Virus record (IMG/VR): IMGVR_UViG_3300032315_001268
Location: 1-35,175 of that record
Length of the DNA: 35,175 bases
Source: a virus
Strand: one strand, 5' to 3'
This document shows, piece by piece, positions 7,244 to 15,283 of this stretch; the first letter of the stretch is position 1; each line of letters starts with the position of its first letter. A program made the position numbers and the translations under genes. Below the pieces are notes generated by a model that ran no database searches, was not told where the DNA came from, and was given only the letters and a program-made list of their open reading frames with translations.

Positions 7244-10200
7244 TTATTTATTTTTAAGATTTATAATTTCTTGTTTTAATATATCAACTTGTGCTGAAAG
7301 TTCTTGAACTGCTTTTACTAGAGTTGCTGTTATTGCGTTATAATTTAATCCAATAAATTTATAATTATAATCTCCATTTTCAACATACGCTTGTGGAATA
7401 AATTCTTTTACTTCTTGAGCAATAAAACCTAATTCTTTAGCAGTTGTTTCATCTTGAGTTTTTATTCGATATAAAGTAGGTTTTAATTGTAAAACTTCTT
7501 TTAATCCTATTGTTGATTCTTCAAAATCTTTCTTTTTATTAATATCTGATGTAGGAGTATAAACACCTGTACTCATGTTAATACTTGCAACGTTAGCAAC
7601 GGCAAAATTAGTTAATGTATAACTACCTGAACCATTATTAAAAAATCCATACATTGTGCTATTTACATTATCTCTTGATAATAAAATATTAGTCCCTATT
7701 TCTCCATTAGAAACAATATTACCACTAACTGTAAATTTTTGTGATATATCTGTTGTAGTTCCTACTAATAGATTACCACCACTTGTGATTCTCATTGCAA
7801 ACGTAGAACCATATGAACCAGCTCCCAGATTTTTACCTGTATAAAAATTCAATCCACCAGAAAAACCGTTATCCGTAAAACTTCTTATTTCACCCATAAC
7901 GTATGGGCCGCTTACTCCGTTAGTGTGTTGCTTTTGGAAGATAAGCTTATCAATTTCGCCACTTTCGGCAACACTACGGGAATAAATCGAGATATTCCCT
8001 GACACGTCCAACTTCGACCCCGGCACCGTCGTCCCAATGCCAACATTTCCATCATTTCTAACAAATAGTAATGAAGCATCTGATGAGTTAGTAACATTTA
8101 ATGATGAATTTGTACTTGTACCATCAACACCTTTAACAACTAATCGTGAACCTGGACTAGTCGTTCCGATTCCCAATCTCCCACTCGCATCTAGCGTCAT
8201 TGCTACTGTAAAGGTTATAGGATTACCTGCCGTCCCTATAGGAGCGGTATGCCAAATATGCCGAATATCACCAAGATTACCTAATTGATATAAAGAAGCA
8301 GATCCATTTTGCAAATATCTTGAAGTTGCCGCTGCAGCGTCTAAATATGAATTACCCCAAACTTCCATCCAACCTGCATTGACACCAGCAAATGCCCCTC
8401 CATTAAAAATTTCAATAGATTTTCTACTACCCCACCAAGCTTTTGGTGTAACTCCTATACCAAAGTTGCCATCATTATCTATTCGCATTCTTTCACCTCC
8501 ATTGTTAGTAAACGCTAATGGACTACCTTGTATTACTAAACCAACTCCTGCAGATACAGCATCATTGACACTACTTATCCTTGATGTAGTTGTTGCGTCT
8601 AATGGAGTAGTGTTGAACAACAAATTTAAATTTGTTCCATTGTTTATATGTAACTTAGCACCTGGACTTGTAGCACCAATACCTAAATTTGTACCATCAA
8701 AAGTTAAATTAGACTCTGCATTTATTGTTGTTGATGATACTGATGTTAATACTCTATTGTCAGCAGGGTTTGTATATGATGTTATTCCTGCACTTGCTCC
8801 TGTAGCTCCTTGAGTTCCTACTGTACCTTGTATGCCCTGTATTCCCTGATTACCTTGCGGTCCTTGATTGCCTTGGAATCCTTGAGTACCTACTGTACCT
8901 TGAATTCCTGTTGGGCCTTGGTTTCCCTGTGGTCCTTGATTGCCTTGGAAACCTTGTGTACCTTGATTGCCTTGAAATCCTTGTGTACCTACTGTTCCTT
9001 GTGTTCCTTGTATTCCTTGCGGCCCTTGATTTCCTATTACCCCTGTTGAAGTAACTATAAAAGAATAGTAAGAAGTTCCTTGAGTATACCAAACAACAGA
9101 ATGTGCTAAACTATTTAAATTATTCAAATATAATTTAACAATCATTCTGTTTGTTGGGTCAATAGTCGTAGTAGGTAATACTAAATCACAAACAATTTCA
9201 ACGGGTATTGTATTAGTAACCCACCCTAAAGCTGCGATATTTGTAGAAAGCACAGAACCTATAGGAGAACCTGCTGAATCTGCTAATTGTATTGTTGCAT
9301 ATACGTCTATATTATTATAAGAAGCAGGTTTTAAAAAATGTAAGTGAAATCGTTGAACTCCCGCAGGTATTACGGCAAATCCTAACTCAGGAGTTATGAA
9401 TGAGCTAACTAATCTATCTTGCTCATTTCCTGTTAAATTAGTAGTTACCGTTTGCTGTGAACCGCTTGGAGTTAAACTTAATTCTTTATAAGGAGATACA
9501 TCTGAATTAATTGATTGATTTAAGTAGTAGGTAGCCCCACTTGATATTCCTGTACTGCCTTGGAATCCTTGAGTTCCTATAGTTCCTTGAATACCTTGGT
9601 TTCCTTGTGTACCTTGTGTTCCTTGAATACCTTGAGTACCTTGAAATCCTTGGCTACCTTGGATACCTTGAAATCCTTGATTGCCTTGCATACTTGCACT
9701 AACTATATGTCCTCCCTTAGCTACAACTACATATCCTGTGGATGGGCTAGTAAAAGATAGTTTTACTCTATTATTGTCTAGTAATTTAATTTGGTTAGGT
9801 ACGAAGTAAAAATCAGAAGCATCATAAGCAGAAACAACGACACTTTTTGAATTAAAATTGTGTGTTACTGTTATGGAAGAGGTAGCGGAAAAAGATGCAG
9901 ATACTGTGGATACCTCGCTAACTTCTCTTATAGGGCCTTGAATACCTTGGAAACCTTGAAAACCTTGAAAACCTTGAAAACCTCTAAGTCCTTGAAATCC
10001 TTGTGGGCCTACAAGTCCTTGGTTTCCCTGCATACTTGCACTAACTATATGACCTCCCTTAGCCACTACAACATGTCCTGTAGATGGGTTAGAGAATGTT
10101 AATTTTACTCTATTATTATCAAGTAAATTTATAGTTTCGGGAACAAAGTAAAAATCAGAATTATCATAAGCAGATACTATTACATTTTTAGAATTGAAAT

Positions 10201-10435
10201 TATGCTGTACAGTAATTGATGACGTAGATGCAAAAGATGCCGCCACAGTACTCACCTGGGCTATTGTTACATCACTAAATGATAAATTACCTAAACCATC
10301 AGTTCCTAAAACTTGTCCAGAAATTCCATCTGATGCAGGATATAATAAACCACTTGCTGTTAAAGCAGCGGTTACTTTTAATGAGTTTAGTTCAGCGTTT
10401 GAACCGCTTACTATTAATTTACGCCAATTAGGCAT
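7244..10435 (-). CDS. Long tail fibre with three collagen-like shafts and S74 chaperone, 1063 aa
   Basis: The N-terminus MPNWRKLIVSGSNAELNS matches the attachment-type opening seen in other Bacteroidota and marine phage fibres, and in the fibre at 11356. Two copies of an 80-residue beta domain follow (about 61-135 and 175-249), each ending VSASMQGNQG and leading into Gly-X-Gln triplets. Collagen-like stretches occupy roughly 136-168, 250-297 and 468-545, separated at 300-465 by a beta domain. The distal part has repeated short beta motifs (LGIGTTSPGSRL type). The C-terminus is an intramolecular chaperone (peptidase S74) starting SDINKKKDF at residue 963, with GFIAQEV and a terminal coiled coil. 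In this family the Ser-Asp pair cuts the chaperone off after trimer folding. Translation starts inside the end of the HNH gene with an unusually strong Shine-Dalgarno sequence. Confidence 0.9.
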   Translation of the reverse strand: MPNWRKLIVSGSNAELNSLKVTAALTASGLLYPASDGISGQVLGTDGLGNLSFSDVTIAQVSTVAASFASTSSITVQHNFNSKNVIVSAYDNSDFYFVPETINLLDNNRVKLTFSNPSTGHVVVAKGGHIVSASMQGNQGLVGPQGFQGLRGFQGFQGFQGFQGIQGPIREVSEVSTVSASFSATSSITVTHNFNSKSVVVSAYDASDFYFVPNQIKLLDNNRVKLSFTSPSTGYVVVAKGGHIVSASMQGNQGFQGIQGSQGFQGTQGIQGTQGTQGNQGIQGTIGTQGFQGSTGISSGATYYLNQSINSDVSPYKELSLTPSGSQQTVTTNLTGNEQDRLVSSFITPELGFAVIPAGVQRFHLHFLKPASYNNIDVYATIQLADSAGSPIGSVLSTNIAALGWVTNTIPVEIVCDLVLPTTTIDPTNRMIVKLYLNNLNSLAHSVVWYTQGTSYYSFIVTSTGVIGNQGPQGIQGTQGTVGTQGFQGNQGTQGFQGNQGPQGNQGPTGIQGTVGTQGFQGNQGPQGNQGIQGIQGTVGTQGATGASAGITSYTNPADNRVLTSVSSTTINAESNLTFDGTNLGIGATSPGAKLHINNGTNLNLLFNTTPLDATTTSRISSVNDAVSAGVGLVIQGSPLAFTNNGGERMRIDNDGNFGIGVTPKAWWGSRKSIEIFNGGAFAGVNAGWMEVWGNSYLDAAAATSRYLQNGSASLYQLGNLGDIRHIWHTAPIGTAGNPITFTVAMTLDASGRLGIGTTSPGSRLVVKGVDGTSTNSSLNVTNSSDASLLFVRNDGNVGIGTTVPGSKLDVSGNISIYSRSVAESGEIDKLIFQKQHTNGVSGPYVMGEIRSFTDNGFSGGLNFYTGKNLGAGSYGSTFAMRITSGGNLLVGTTTDISQKFTVSGNIVSNGEIGTNILLSRDNVNSTMYGFFNNGSGSYTLTNFAVANVASINMSTGVYTPTSDINKKKDFEESTIGLKEVLQLKPTLYRIKTQDETTAKELGFIAQEVKEFIPQAYVENGDYNYKFIGLNYNAITATLVKAVQELSAQVDILKQEIINLKNK

Positions 10436-11045
10436 TTGTCACCTCCTTTTTTATTTTACAGTTATTAAAATGCCATCTTAACATTGCGTTTCTTTGCCCC
10501 TCTTTTTCACAAATAGGACAAGTAGATTTTATATGATTATTAAAGGCACCATTTAATTTTAGAACTCTATTTATTGCGGATTGTTTCATTTTATCTCTTG
10601 TTTTTTCGTCTCTTGGGGGGGATGTTAATCTTGCTAATCTTATATTATTTTTATGGATATCGGATTTAGGTTTTTTATATGCTGTTGTATCTACTATTTT
10701 ACGACCTAAAGTCATATTTATAGCAGATTCTCTAAAATAAGAATAAGAATTAGAATTTACTAGTCCGTCTCTCTTATAATTTTTATTAGTACTACTCATA
10801 CTTAGTAAAGCAAAAGACATTTTTCTAAAATACTCTCCTCCTACTTTACCAAAATGTTTATATAATAATAAATGAGCTATATAATGTTCTTTAGGTGTTA
10901 ATAGTACTATATTTAATTTTGAATTATTACCACCCAAAGATCTAGGTTGGATATGATGGGCTTCATAATATGTGCCCTCTTTCTTGCTTCTATTTAATAA
11001 TTTTCTTGATATACATAACCTATTGTATAATTTTATATAATCCAT
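10428..11045 (-). CDS. Free-standing HNH homing-type endonuclease with C-terminal zinc finger, 205 aa
   Basis: Starting at ATG 11045 (MDYIKLYNRLCISRKL), the protein carries an HNH core: EAHHIQPRSLGG with H30/H31, then N45 in LNIVLL and H54/H58 in PKEHYIAH. Such proteins nick or cut DNA and often spread as homing endonucleases in T4-like phages. A basic middle part follows, and then CPIC...HFNNC, which suggests a small zinc finger for DNA binding. The open frame extends to 11102, but those 19 extra codons look unlike the family. No intron boundaries were noticed, so it appears free-standing between fibre genes. Its tail overlaps the next gene's start. Confidence 0.85.
   Translation of the reverse strand: MDYIKLYNRLCISRKLLNRSKKEGTYYEAHHIQPRSLGGNNSKLNIVLLTPKEHYIAHLLLYKHFGKVGGEYFRKMSFALLSMSSTNKNYKRDGLVNSNSYSYFRESAINMTLGRKIVDTTAYKKPKSDIHKNNIRLARLTSPPRDEKTRDKMKQSAINRVLKLNGAFNNHIKSTCPICEKEGQRNAMLRWHFNNCKIKKEVTNA
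10437..10449 (-). promoter_or_regulatory. Strong Shine-Dalgarno site before the long fibre gene
   Basis: The minus strand reads AAAGGAGGTGACAAATG, a near-perfect match to the 16S rRNA tail placed six bases before the start codon at 10435. It is encoded by the last codons of the HNH gene, whose TAA overlaps the fibre ATG by eight bases. Most other starts in the window have only A-rich leaders, so this site stands out. Confidence 0.7.
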
Positions 11046-11117
11046 TTTTAATTTTTTATTATGGTTGGTAACTCCTAAGAACCCACTTCCCCATAGGGCC
11101 AATAATAAATTTTATAA

Positions 11118-11345
11118 TTATTTTACATTATTATTTTTTAATTCTTCGTAATAACTTTGTAATTTTAATATTAAACTATAAACAAAGTCTATTTGTTTTA
11201 TTTGCATATTAGATTCTCCTAATGTAGTTAAAATAAACTCTACTTCTCTTGTCGTTAAAGATACTGTAGAATTAATTTTTTTAGATAAATCATAAGAAGA
11301 ATTAATTTCTTTTGTTCTATTTGAAACTTTTTGAATAATACCCAT
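11118..11345 (-). CDS. Small helical phage protein, 75 aa
   Basis: I prefer ATG 11345 (MGIIQKVSNRTKEINSSYD) over the ATG at 11363, because the earlier one overlaps the end of the fibre gene and 11345 is preceded by an A-rich leader. The product is short, charged and predicted to be alpha-helical, with the segment LTTREVEFILTTLGE in the middle. It resembles small uncharacterised proteins that occur beside structural genes in other phages. No signal peptide or membrane segment is visible. Function unknown. Confidence 0.65.
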   Translation of the reverse strand: MGIIQKVSNRTKEINSSYDLSKKINSTVSLTTREVEFILTTLGESNMQIKQIDFVYSLILKLQSYYEELKNNNVK

Positions 11346-11355
11346 TATTAATTTT

Positions 11356-12294
11356 TTAAACATATATAAAAATTTCTGAATTATCTATTCTTATATTTCC
11401 TGGATGATCTGCTTTATTTGTTGCCGCATTAATTTCGGAACCCTCATAAACTCCAGCAACATAATAAGAAGGTGAAACAGTTCCAGTTGTATTAGCTCCT
11501 AGATTTCCTACTACAGACAATCGACCATCATTTGTATTATAACTACCATCCCATACTAAAGCAGAACCACTCTGGGCTATACCTGTACTACCGCCAAAAA
11601 TAATACCTGAATCTCCTACGGTTGATGATCCGGATTTAAGTAGTATAAAAGCATCCTCAACAGCTAGATTAGCTACATTAAGATACGTCAAATCTCCATT
11701 TACAACCAAGTCTCCTCCTACAGTTAAATCATTAGTTATAACGACATCATTAGGGAGACCAACGGTAACTAAACCGTTACTTCTATTTATATCAATTTCA
11801 TTTAATGTGCCTGAAACTTGTAGTACAGCACCATTGGCAGAATTGCCGAGAGTTATTAATCCACTACTAGCATCAAAATCATCTGTATCAAAAGCAGCTA
11901 AACCTTTTGTTGTCCCATCGGCAGCAGCATTAGCGATATTTATAGTTACAGTATTGTTTGTTACAGTTGTTGTAATAGGAGTCGAGCCTCCTAAAATAGA
12001 CAATTTATCTATCTTTAAATCTAATACATCATTACCTGTAGATCCGCTTATTTTCAAAGAAGTTACAAGTCCTGTTAATCCCGAACCATTTCCAACAAAA
12101 GAACCAGAAAAAATAGAGCCGGAAACGATAGTATTTCCTAGGTTAAGTTTACCGGAACCATAAGTAAAACCTGTATTTTTTATTCTTCCACCAGGACCAG
12201 ACATTAAAATATTTGTGTCTGTAAGATTTGATGCCGTTACAGCTGATACATGTGCGCTAGATCCACTAACTAGTATTTTTTTCCAAGTTGCCAT
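11356..12294 (-). CDS. Tail fibre-like protein with MATWKK N-terminus, 312 aa
   Basis: The opening MATWKKILVSGSSAHVSAV is the same type of N-terminal segment as in the long fibre at 7244, suggesting both dock on the same virion part. A VSGSIFSGSFVGNGSGLTGL motif (about 57-76) is a hallmark of repetitive phage fibres. The rest is Gly/Ser/Thr/Asn-rich beta sequence without charge clusters, and there is no S74 chaperone or collagen-like run. It may be a short fibre or a fibre adaptor. The start has an A-rich leader and lies 24 bases after the motif TATTTATA. Confidence 0.75.
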   Translation of the reverse strand: MATWKKILVSGSSAHVSAVTASNLTDTNILMSGPGGRIKNTGFTYGSGKLNLGNTIVSGSIFSGSFVGNGSGLTGLVTSLKISGSTGNDVLDLKIDKLSILGGSTPITTTVTNNTVTINIANAAADGTTKGLAAFDTDDFDASSGLITLGNSANGAVLQVSGTLNEIDINRSNGLVTVGLPNDVVITNDLTVGGDLVVNGDLTYLNVANLAVEDAFILLKSGSSTVGDSGIIFGGSTGIAQSGSALVWDGSYNTNDGRLSVVGNLGANTTGTVSPSYYVAGVYEGSEINAATNKADHPGNIRIDNSEIFIYV

Positions 12295-12318
12295 TTCATT
12301 TTTTTTAAGTTTCTTTTA

Positions 12319-12326
12319 TATAAATA
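12319..12326 (-). promoter_or_regulatory. Candidate late-promoter element TATTTATA
   Basis: The minus strand reads GCTATTTATATAAAAG here, followed after 24 bases by the fibre start at 12294. It matches the elements upstream of other structural genes in this window. Its location in a short gap just after the stop of the 12342 gene's neighbour region makes it a weak candidate, as AT-rich spacers are common. Confidence 0.35.
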
Positions 12327-12341
12327 GCTTATTGATTAAGA

Positions 12342-12695
12342 TTAATTTAAACCAATCCAATAACTAGAATCGCTATATATAATTCCTCCCTCACTAGCGG
12401 ATGGTTTTGTTGCATAAGAACCTAATTGTAGCACCCCTTTATCATTAACTTTTACCGGATTAAAAGAACCTGATTTTACTAGAAAAAAATCAGCAGAACT
12501 CGAGGTAGATCCGTTTATAACTAAAGAACCTGTTATTTGAGCTTTACCGATATAAGGAAAAGTTATTTTTTTTATGTTTTGATTAAAATTAACAATAGAA
12601 GATGTCAATATACCCTTAAGTCTTGACCCGTTTCCATCAAAAGAACCAGAAAAATACCCAGAACCAGAAAATATTGTAGGGAATAGTATCCTCAT
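12342..12695 (-). CDS. Short fibre-like protein, 117 aa
   Basis: The N-terminus, MRILFPTIFSGSGYFSGSFD, is nearly the same as that of the next upstream protein (MLIYRPTIISGSGYYSGSFD), so the two are paralogues in their attachment region. The rest is a short Ser/Gly-rich beta sequence ending in a YWIGLN motif. It has no chaperone domain and no collagen-like repeat. It may be a truncated fibre, or a small companion that caps or branches the larger one. It starts five bases after the stop of the 12701 gene. Confidence 0.7.
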   Translation of the reverse strand: MRILFPTIFSGSGYFSGSFDGNGSRLKGILTSSIVNFNQNIKKITFPYIGKAQITGSLVINGSTSSSADFFLVKSGSFNPVKVNDKGVLQLGSYATKPSASEGGIIYSDSSYWIGLN

Positions 12696-12700
12696 TATAA

Positions 12701-13846
12701 TTATCTATTTTTAATAAGTAGTTCTAATTCTAAAATACTAGTTTTTAGCATTTCTATTTCTTCTTGCTGTTTTTTTATTGATTCAACTATAATAGCATCA
12801 AAATAAAAGGGTAGCGAGATAGTTTTTACTTTATTGTCTTCTATATACAGTTTTTCTTTCTCAGAAGACTCTTGTATTGTGACCCAAGAGGGAAATACAT
12901 TCTCTAATTCATCTGCTATAAAACCTCCGGAGTTAAAATCATCTCGTAAACCATCTTTCCATCTAAAAGTAACTCCTCTTATTTTTTTTAATATATGTAG
13001 TGGATTATCTATGTCTTTTATATCTGTCTTTAACCTTATATCCGAAGAATCCGACCAAGATCCTCCAGTTGGTTTACCTGCACTATTTGTAGATAATTGT
13101 AGTTGAAATGTAGGATTTGGAATTCCTATACCTATTTTACTACCGCTCTCATATATTACAGATCCATTGTAAGGTTCTCCTTTTTGTCCTTTTATACCGC
13201 TTGCAATACTTATAGAACCAGTAAATCCAATACCAAAATCAACTTCAACAGTATTATCATTTATTACAGAAAAAGATTTAGGAATTATATTATCTCCTAA
13301 ACTATCATAGATAGTAAAAACAGGATATTGAATATCTAAATTATGGGATATGGAAATTAGACTCCCTTGAATAGAAGAACTATAAACAGCTTCTCCTAAT
13401 TCTCCCTTATTTCCTTTAGGTCCAATAGATCCTTTACTTCCTTTACTTCCTTTTTGTCCTTTAAAACCTTGTTGACCAGCGGAAATACTTATAGAGCCGG
13501 TAAATGGTATGCCGAAATTTACTTGTACGGAATTTGGATTAATTATGGTAAATTCCTTAGGTATTACTTCTTTTCCTAAATTATCATAAATATTGTAAAC
13601 AGGATATTCTAAATCTAAATTGTGATTAACTGTTACTAATACTCCTTGTAAAGAGGAGGTAAAAACAGAATCTCCCATTTCTCCTTTATCACCTTTTTCA
13701 CCACCTCCGGTTCCTCCATTTAAAGCATAGGAGGCAGTTATAGCGTAGGAAGATGATGGTATGTTATATAACCTAGACCCGTCTCCATCAAAAGACCCGG
13801 AGTAATATCCCGAACCAGAAATAATAGTAGGCCTGTAAATTAGCAT
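12701..13846 (-). CDS. Tail fibre with KG-type collagen repeats and S74 chaperone, 381 aa
   Basis: After the SGSFDGDGSRL opening the protein has a short GEKGDKGEMGDS collagen-like run (about 49-60). A beta domain of about 65 residues follows, then a second run of GxKG triplets (KGQKGSKGSKGSIGPKG), and then a second copy of the same beta domain (VYSSSIQGSLISISHN). The C-terminus is an S74 intramolecular chaperone beginning SDIRLKTDIKDID at residue 268, with GGFIADELENVFP and a terminal coiled coil. Family members self-cleave at the Ser before Asp. The collagen-like triplets are Lys-rich, unlike the Gln-rich ones of the other fibres. It is the first gene of the fibre cassette, downstream of a terminator. 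Confidence 0.88.
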   Translation of the reverse strand: MLIYRPTIISGSGYYSGSFDGDGSRLYNIPSSSYAITASYALNGGTGGGEKGDKGEMGDSVFTSSLQGVLVTVNHNLDLEYPVYNIYDNLGKEVIPKEFTIINPNSVQVNFGIPFTGSISISAGQQGFKGQKGSKGSKGSIGPKGNKGELGEAVYSSSIQGSLISISHNLDIQYPVFTIYDSLGDNIIPKSFSVINDNTVEVDFGIGFTGSISIASGIKGQKGEPYNGSVIYESGSKIGIGIPNPTFQLQLSTNSAGKPTGGSWSDSSDIRLKTDIKDIDNPLHILKKIRGVTFRWKDGLRDDFNSGGFIADELENVFPSWVTIQESSEKEKLYIEDNKVKTISLPFYFDAIIVESIKKQQEEIEMLKTSILELELLIKNR

Positions 13847-13859
13847 GATTAACCTTTAG

Positions 13860-13868
13860 TATAAATAT
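13860..13868 (-). promoter_or_regulatory. Candidate late-promoter element ATATTTATA
   Basis: The minus strand reads GCAATATTTATACTAAAG, and the fibre start codon at 13846 follows after 13 bases. A terminator lies just upstream (13886-13916), so a promoter is needed here to express the fibre cassette; this makes it the best-supported copy of the motif on the minus strand. Confidence 0.5.
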
Positions 13869-13885
13869 TGCATAATGTACTAATT

Positions 13886-13916
13886 AAAAAGCCCCGCCAA
13901 ATTTTTTTAGCGGGGC
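13886..13916 (-). terminator. Rho-independent terminator
   Basis: GCCCCGC at 13910-13916 (minus-strand reading) pairs perfectly with GCGGGGC at 13891-13897 around an A/T-rich loop. It is followed on the minus strand by TTTTT at 13890-13886. It lies 18 bases after the stop of the gene at 13935 and before the fibre cassette. Confidence 0.85.
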
Positions 13917-13934
13917 GTAAAATTAGTCGTTAGG

Positions 13935-14315
13935 TTAAGCTAAGTCCTGTATTTTTGTTTTGATTGAAAAGAATTTCGCCTGATTCCAAGCGAATACTTC
14001 ATACAATTCTACAGCAATGCCGAAGCCTTTAGTAACTGTATCAACCACTTTGTCTTGAGCTACACCTGTGCGTTTTGAAATTTCTGCATGTGCTTTTTTA
14101 GCTTCTTCCACACTCAAATTTTTAAGTTGGTTAATTGCTAAAGGTGCATCAGAAATAATCTCTTGAACTTTAAAGAATTCAGGAGTCAACGCGATAAGAT
14201 CAGGAATTACTTGGAATCCGTCAGCAAATACGTTTTTTACATTTTTTCCTAAGTCAATTACGTCGCAGATAGTGTCTACCACTTCGTCGTAACCTAAATC
14301 ATCAAAATTTGCCAT
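13935..14315 (-). CDS. Conserved phage protein of unknown function, 126 aa
   Basis: The protein begins MANFDDLGYDEVVDTICDVI and is predicted to be almost entirely alpha-helical, with amphipathic stretches and no cysteine cluster, signal peptide or membrane span. It ends FFSIKTKIQDLA. The gene has its own terminator downstream and a long A-rich leader, and its codons are more GC-rich than those of its neighbours, which is compatible with high expression. It could be a minor virion protein or an abundant accessory protein; I do not recognise the family. Confidence 0.75.
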   Translation of the reverse strand: MANFDDLGYDEVVDTICDVIDLGKNVKNVFADGFQVIPDLIALTPEFFKVQEIISDAPLAINQLKNLSVEEAKKAHAEISKRTGVAQDKVVDTVTKGFGIAVELYEVFAWNQAKFFSIKTKIQDLA

Positions 14316-14388
14316 TTTATTTAATTTAAAGAGTTAACTAATAATAACTATATTGATATGTTCAAATTCTATGCCATTTCATGTTAAA

Positions 14389-14949
14389 TTAATTGTAACA
14401 TATATCATTTTCTAATTTTCCATGTACTTTTAAAACTGTTTTATGCTTGTATCCGGTTACTACATCAAAAGACTTTATGTTTTTTACTTCAGAATCAACT
14501 ATCTTTGTGAAAATATACCCCTCTAAAAAGCAGTAATTATAGATATAGGACTTTATGTCATCTTCGGAATTAGAAAACAAAACCAAGATGTTTCCGTTTA
14601 CTAAAACTTCTACTTGTACATCATCTTCGGACTCTAGAGAATCTAATTCATCATCCATCCCATCTAAAAAACCATCTAGTTCTTCATCAGAGTAAGAGAA
14701 AGCATCAAAAGATTCCTCATTTTCGTCTAAGAATGTAAAAAAGTCATCTGCTTCATCGGAATCTCCCGACATGTTGTCAAAAATGTCAGAATTTTCGGAA
14801 TCTGATGAAAATAGCATGTTAAATGTCTCCCTATTCAAATCAAAATTGTCGTCGGGATTTTTTAGTAAGATGTTGTTGTAAAGAAACAATACTCTATCAT
14901 GCTCCGACATGAAAGATAATGTGTCATTCAATTTTTTCTTTAAATTCAT
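14389..14949 (-). CDS. Very acidic protein of unknown function, 186 aa
   Basis: The N-terminus is basic and helical (MNLKKKLNDTLSFMSEHDRV). Residues about 48-110 are dominated by Asp, Glu and Ser, and a more ordered C-terminal domain of about 75 residues begins near VQVEVLVNGNILVLFSN. The acidic block could mimic DNA or bind a basic partner, but nothing in the sequence decides this. Its start overlaps the end of the upstream gene by 26 bases, so the two are likely co-translated. Function not recognised. Confidence 0.7.
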   Translation of the reverse strand: MNLKKKLNDTLSFMSEHDRVLFLYNNILLKNPDDNFDLNRETFNMLFSSDSENSDIFDNMSGDSDEADDFFTFLDENEESFDAFSYSDEELDGFLDGMDDELDSLESEDDVQVEVLVNGNILVLFSNSEDDIKSYIYNYCFLEGYIFTKIVDSEVKNIKSFDVVTGYKHKTVLKVHGKLENDICYN

Positions 14950-15283
14950 CCTGTAGCATTTGTTTTAGTTTATCTAACAAATCTTCTACATCATTGTTCT
15001 CATCTACATCCAAATCTATGAGGTACGGTACCAGGGCGTTCCCCTTATTGTCAAAAACATCTTTATTCGCATAAATGTAGAATTGACATTTTATAGATGG
15101 ACATAATGTTATCTCTGCTCTAACTTCTCCATCATCTCCTCCTACGGGTATTAAATTTTCTTTCTCTTTAAAATGTACTGTGAATGATTTTATTTTAAAG
15201 AATGCTTCCGGGAATATCTTTTTTAGATATACCATGTGTCCCATGTGTTCAAAATCTGATAATGCTTTTATCATTGTTGTCAT
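14924..15283 (-). CDS. Small protein of unknown function, 119 aa
   Basis: The product starts MTTMIKALSDFEHMGHMVYL and is a mixed alpha/beta protein ending in an acidic helix (DVEDLLDKLKQMLQDEF). It is the first minus-strand gene after the divergent intergenic region, so it probably heads the operon that continues to the terminator at 13886. The leader before ATG 15283 is A/T-rich with no Shine-Dalgarno sequence. No known domain was recognised. Confidence 0.7.
   Translation of the reverse strand: MTTMIKALSDFEHMGHMVYLKKIFPEAFFKIKSFTVHFKEKENLIPVGGDDGEVRAEITLCPSIKCQFYIYANKDVFDNKGNALVPYLIDLDVDENNDVEDLLDKLKQMLQDEFKEKIE

Noticed and set aside
7244-10435. Diversity-generating retroelement acting on fibre genes
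   Set aside because: No reverse transcriptase or template/variable repeat pair with adenine-specific changes was found in the window.
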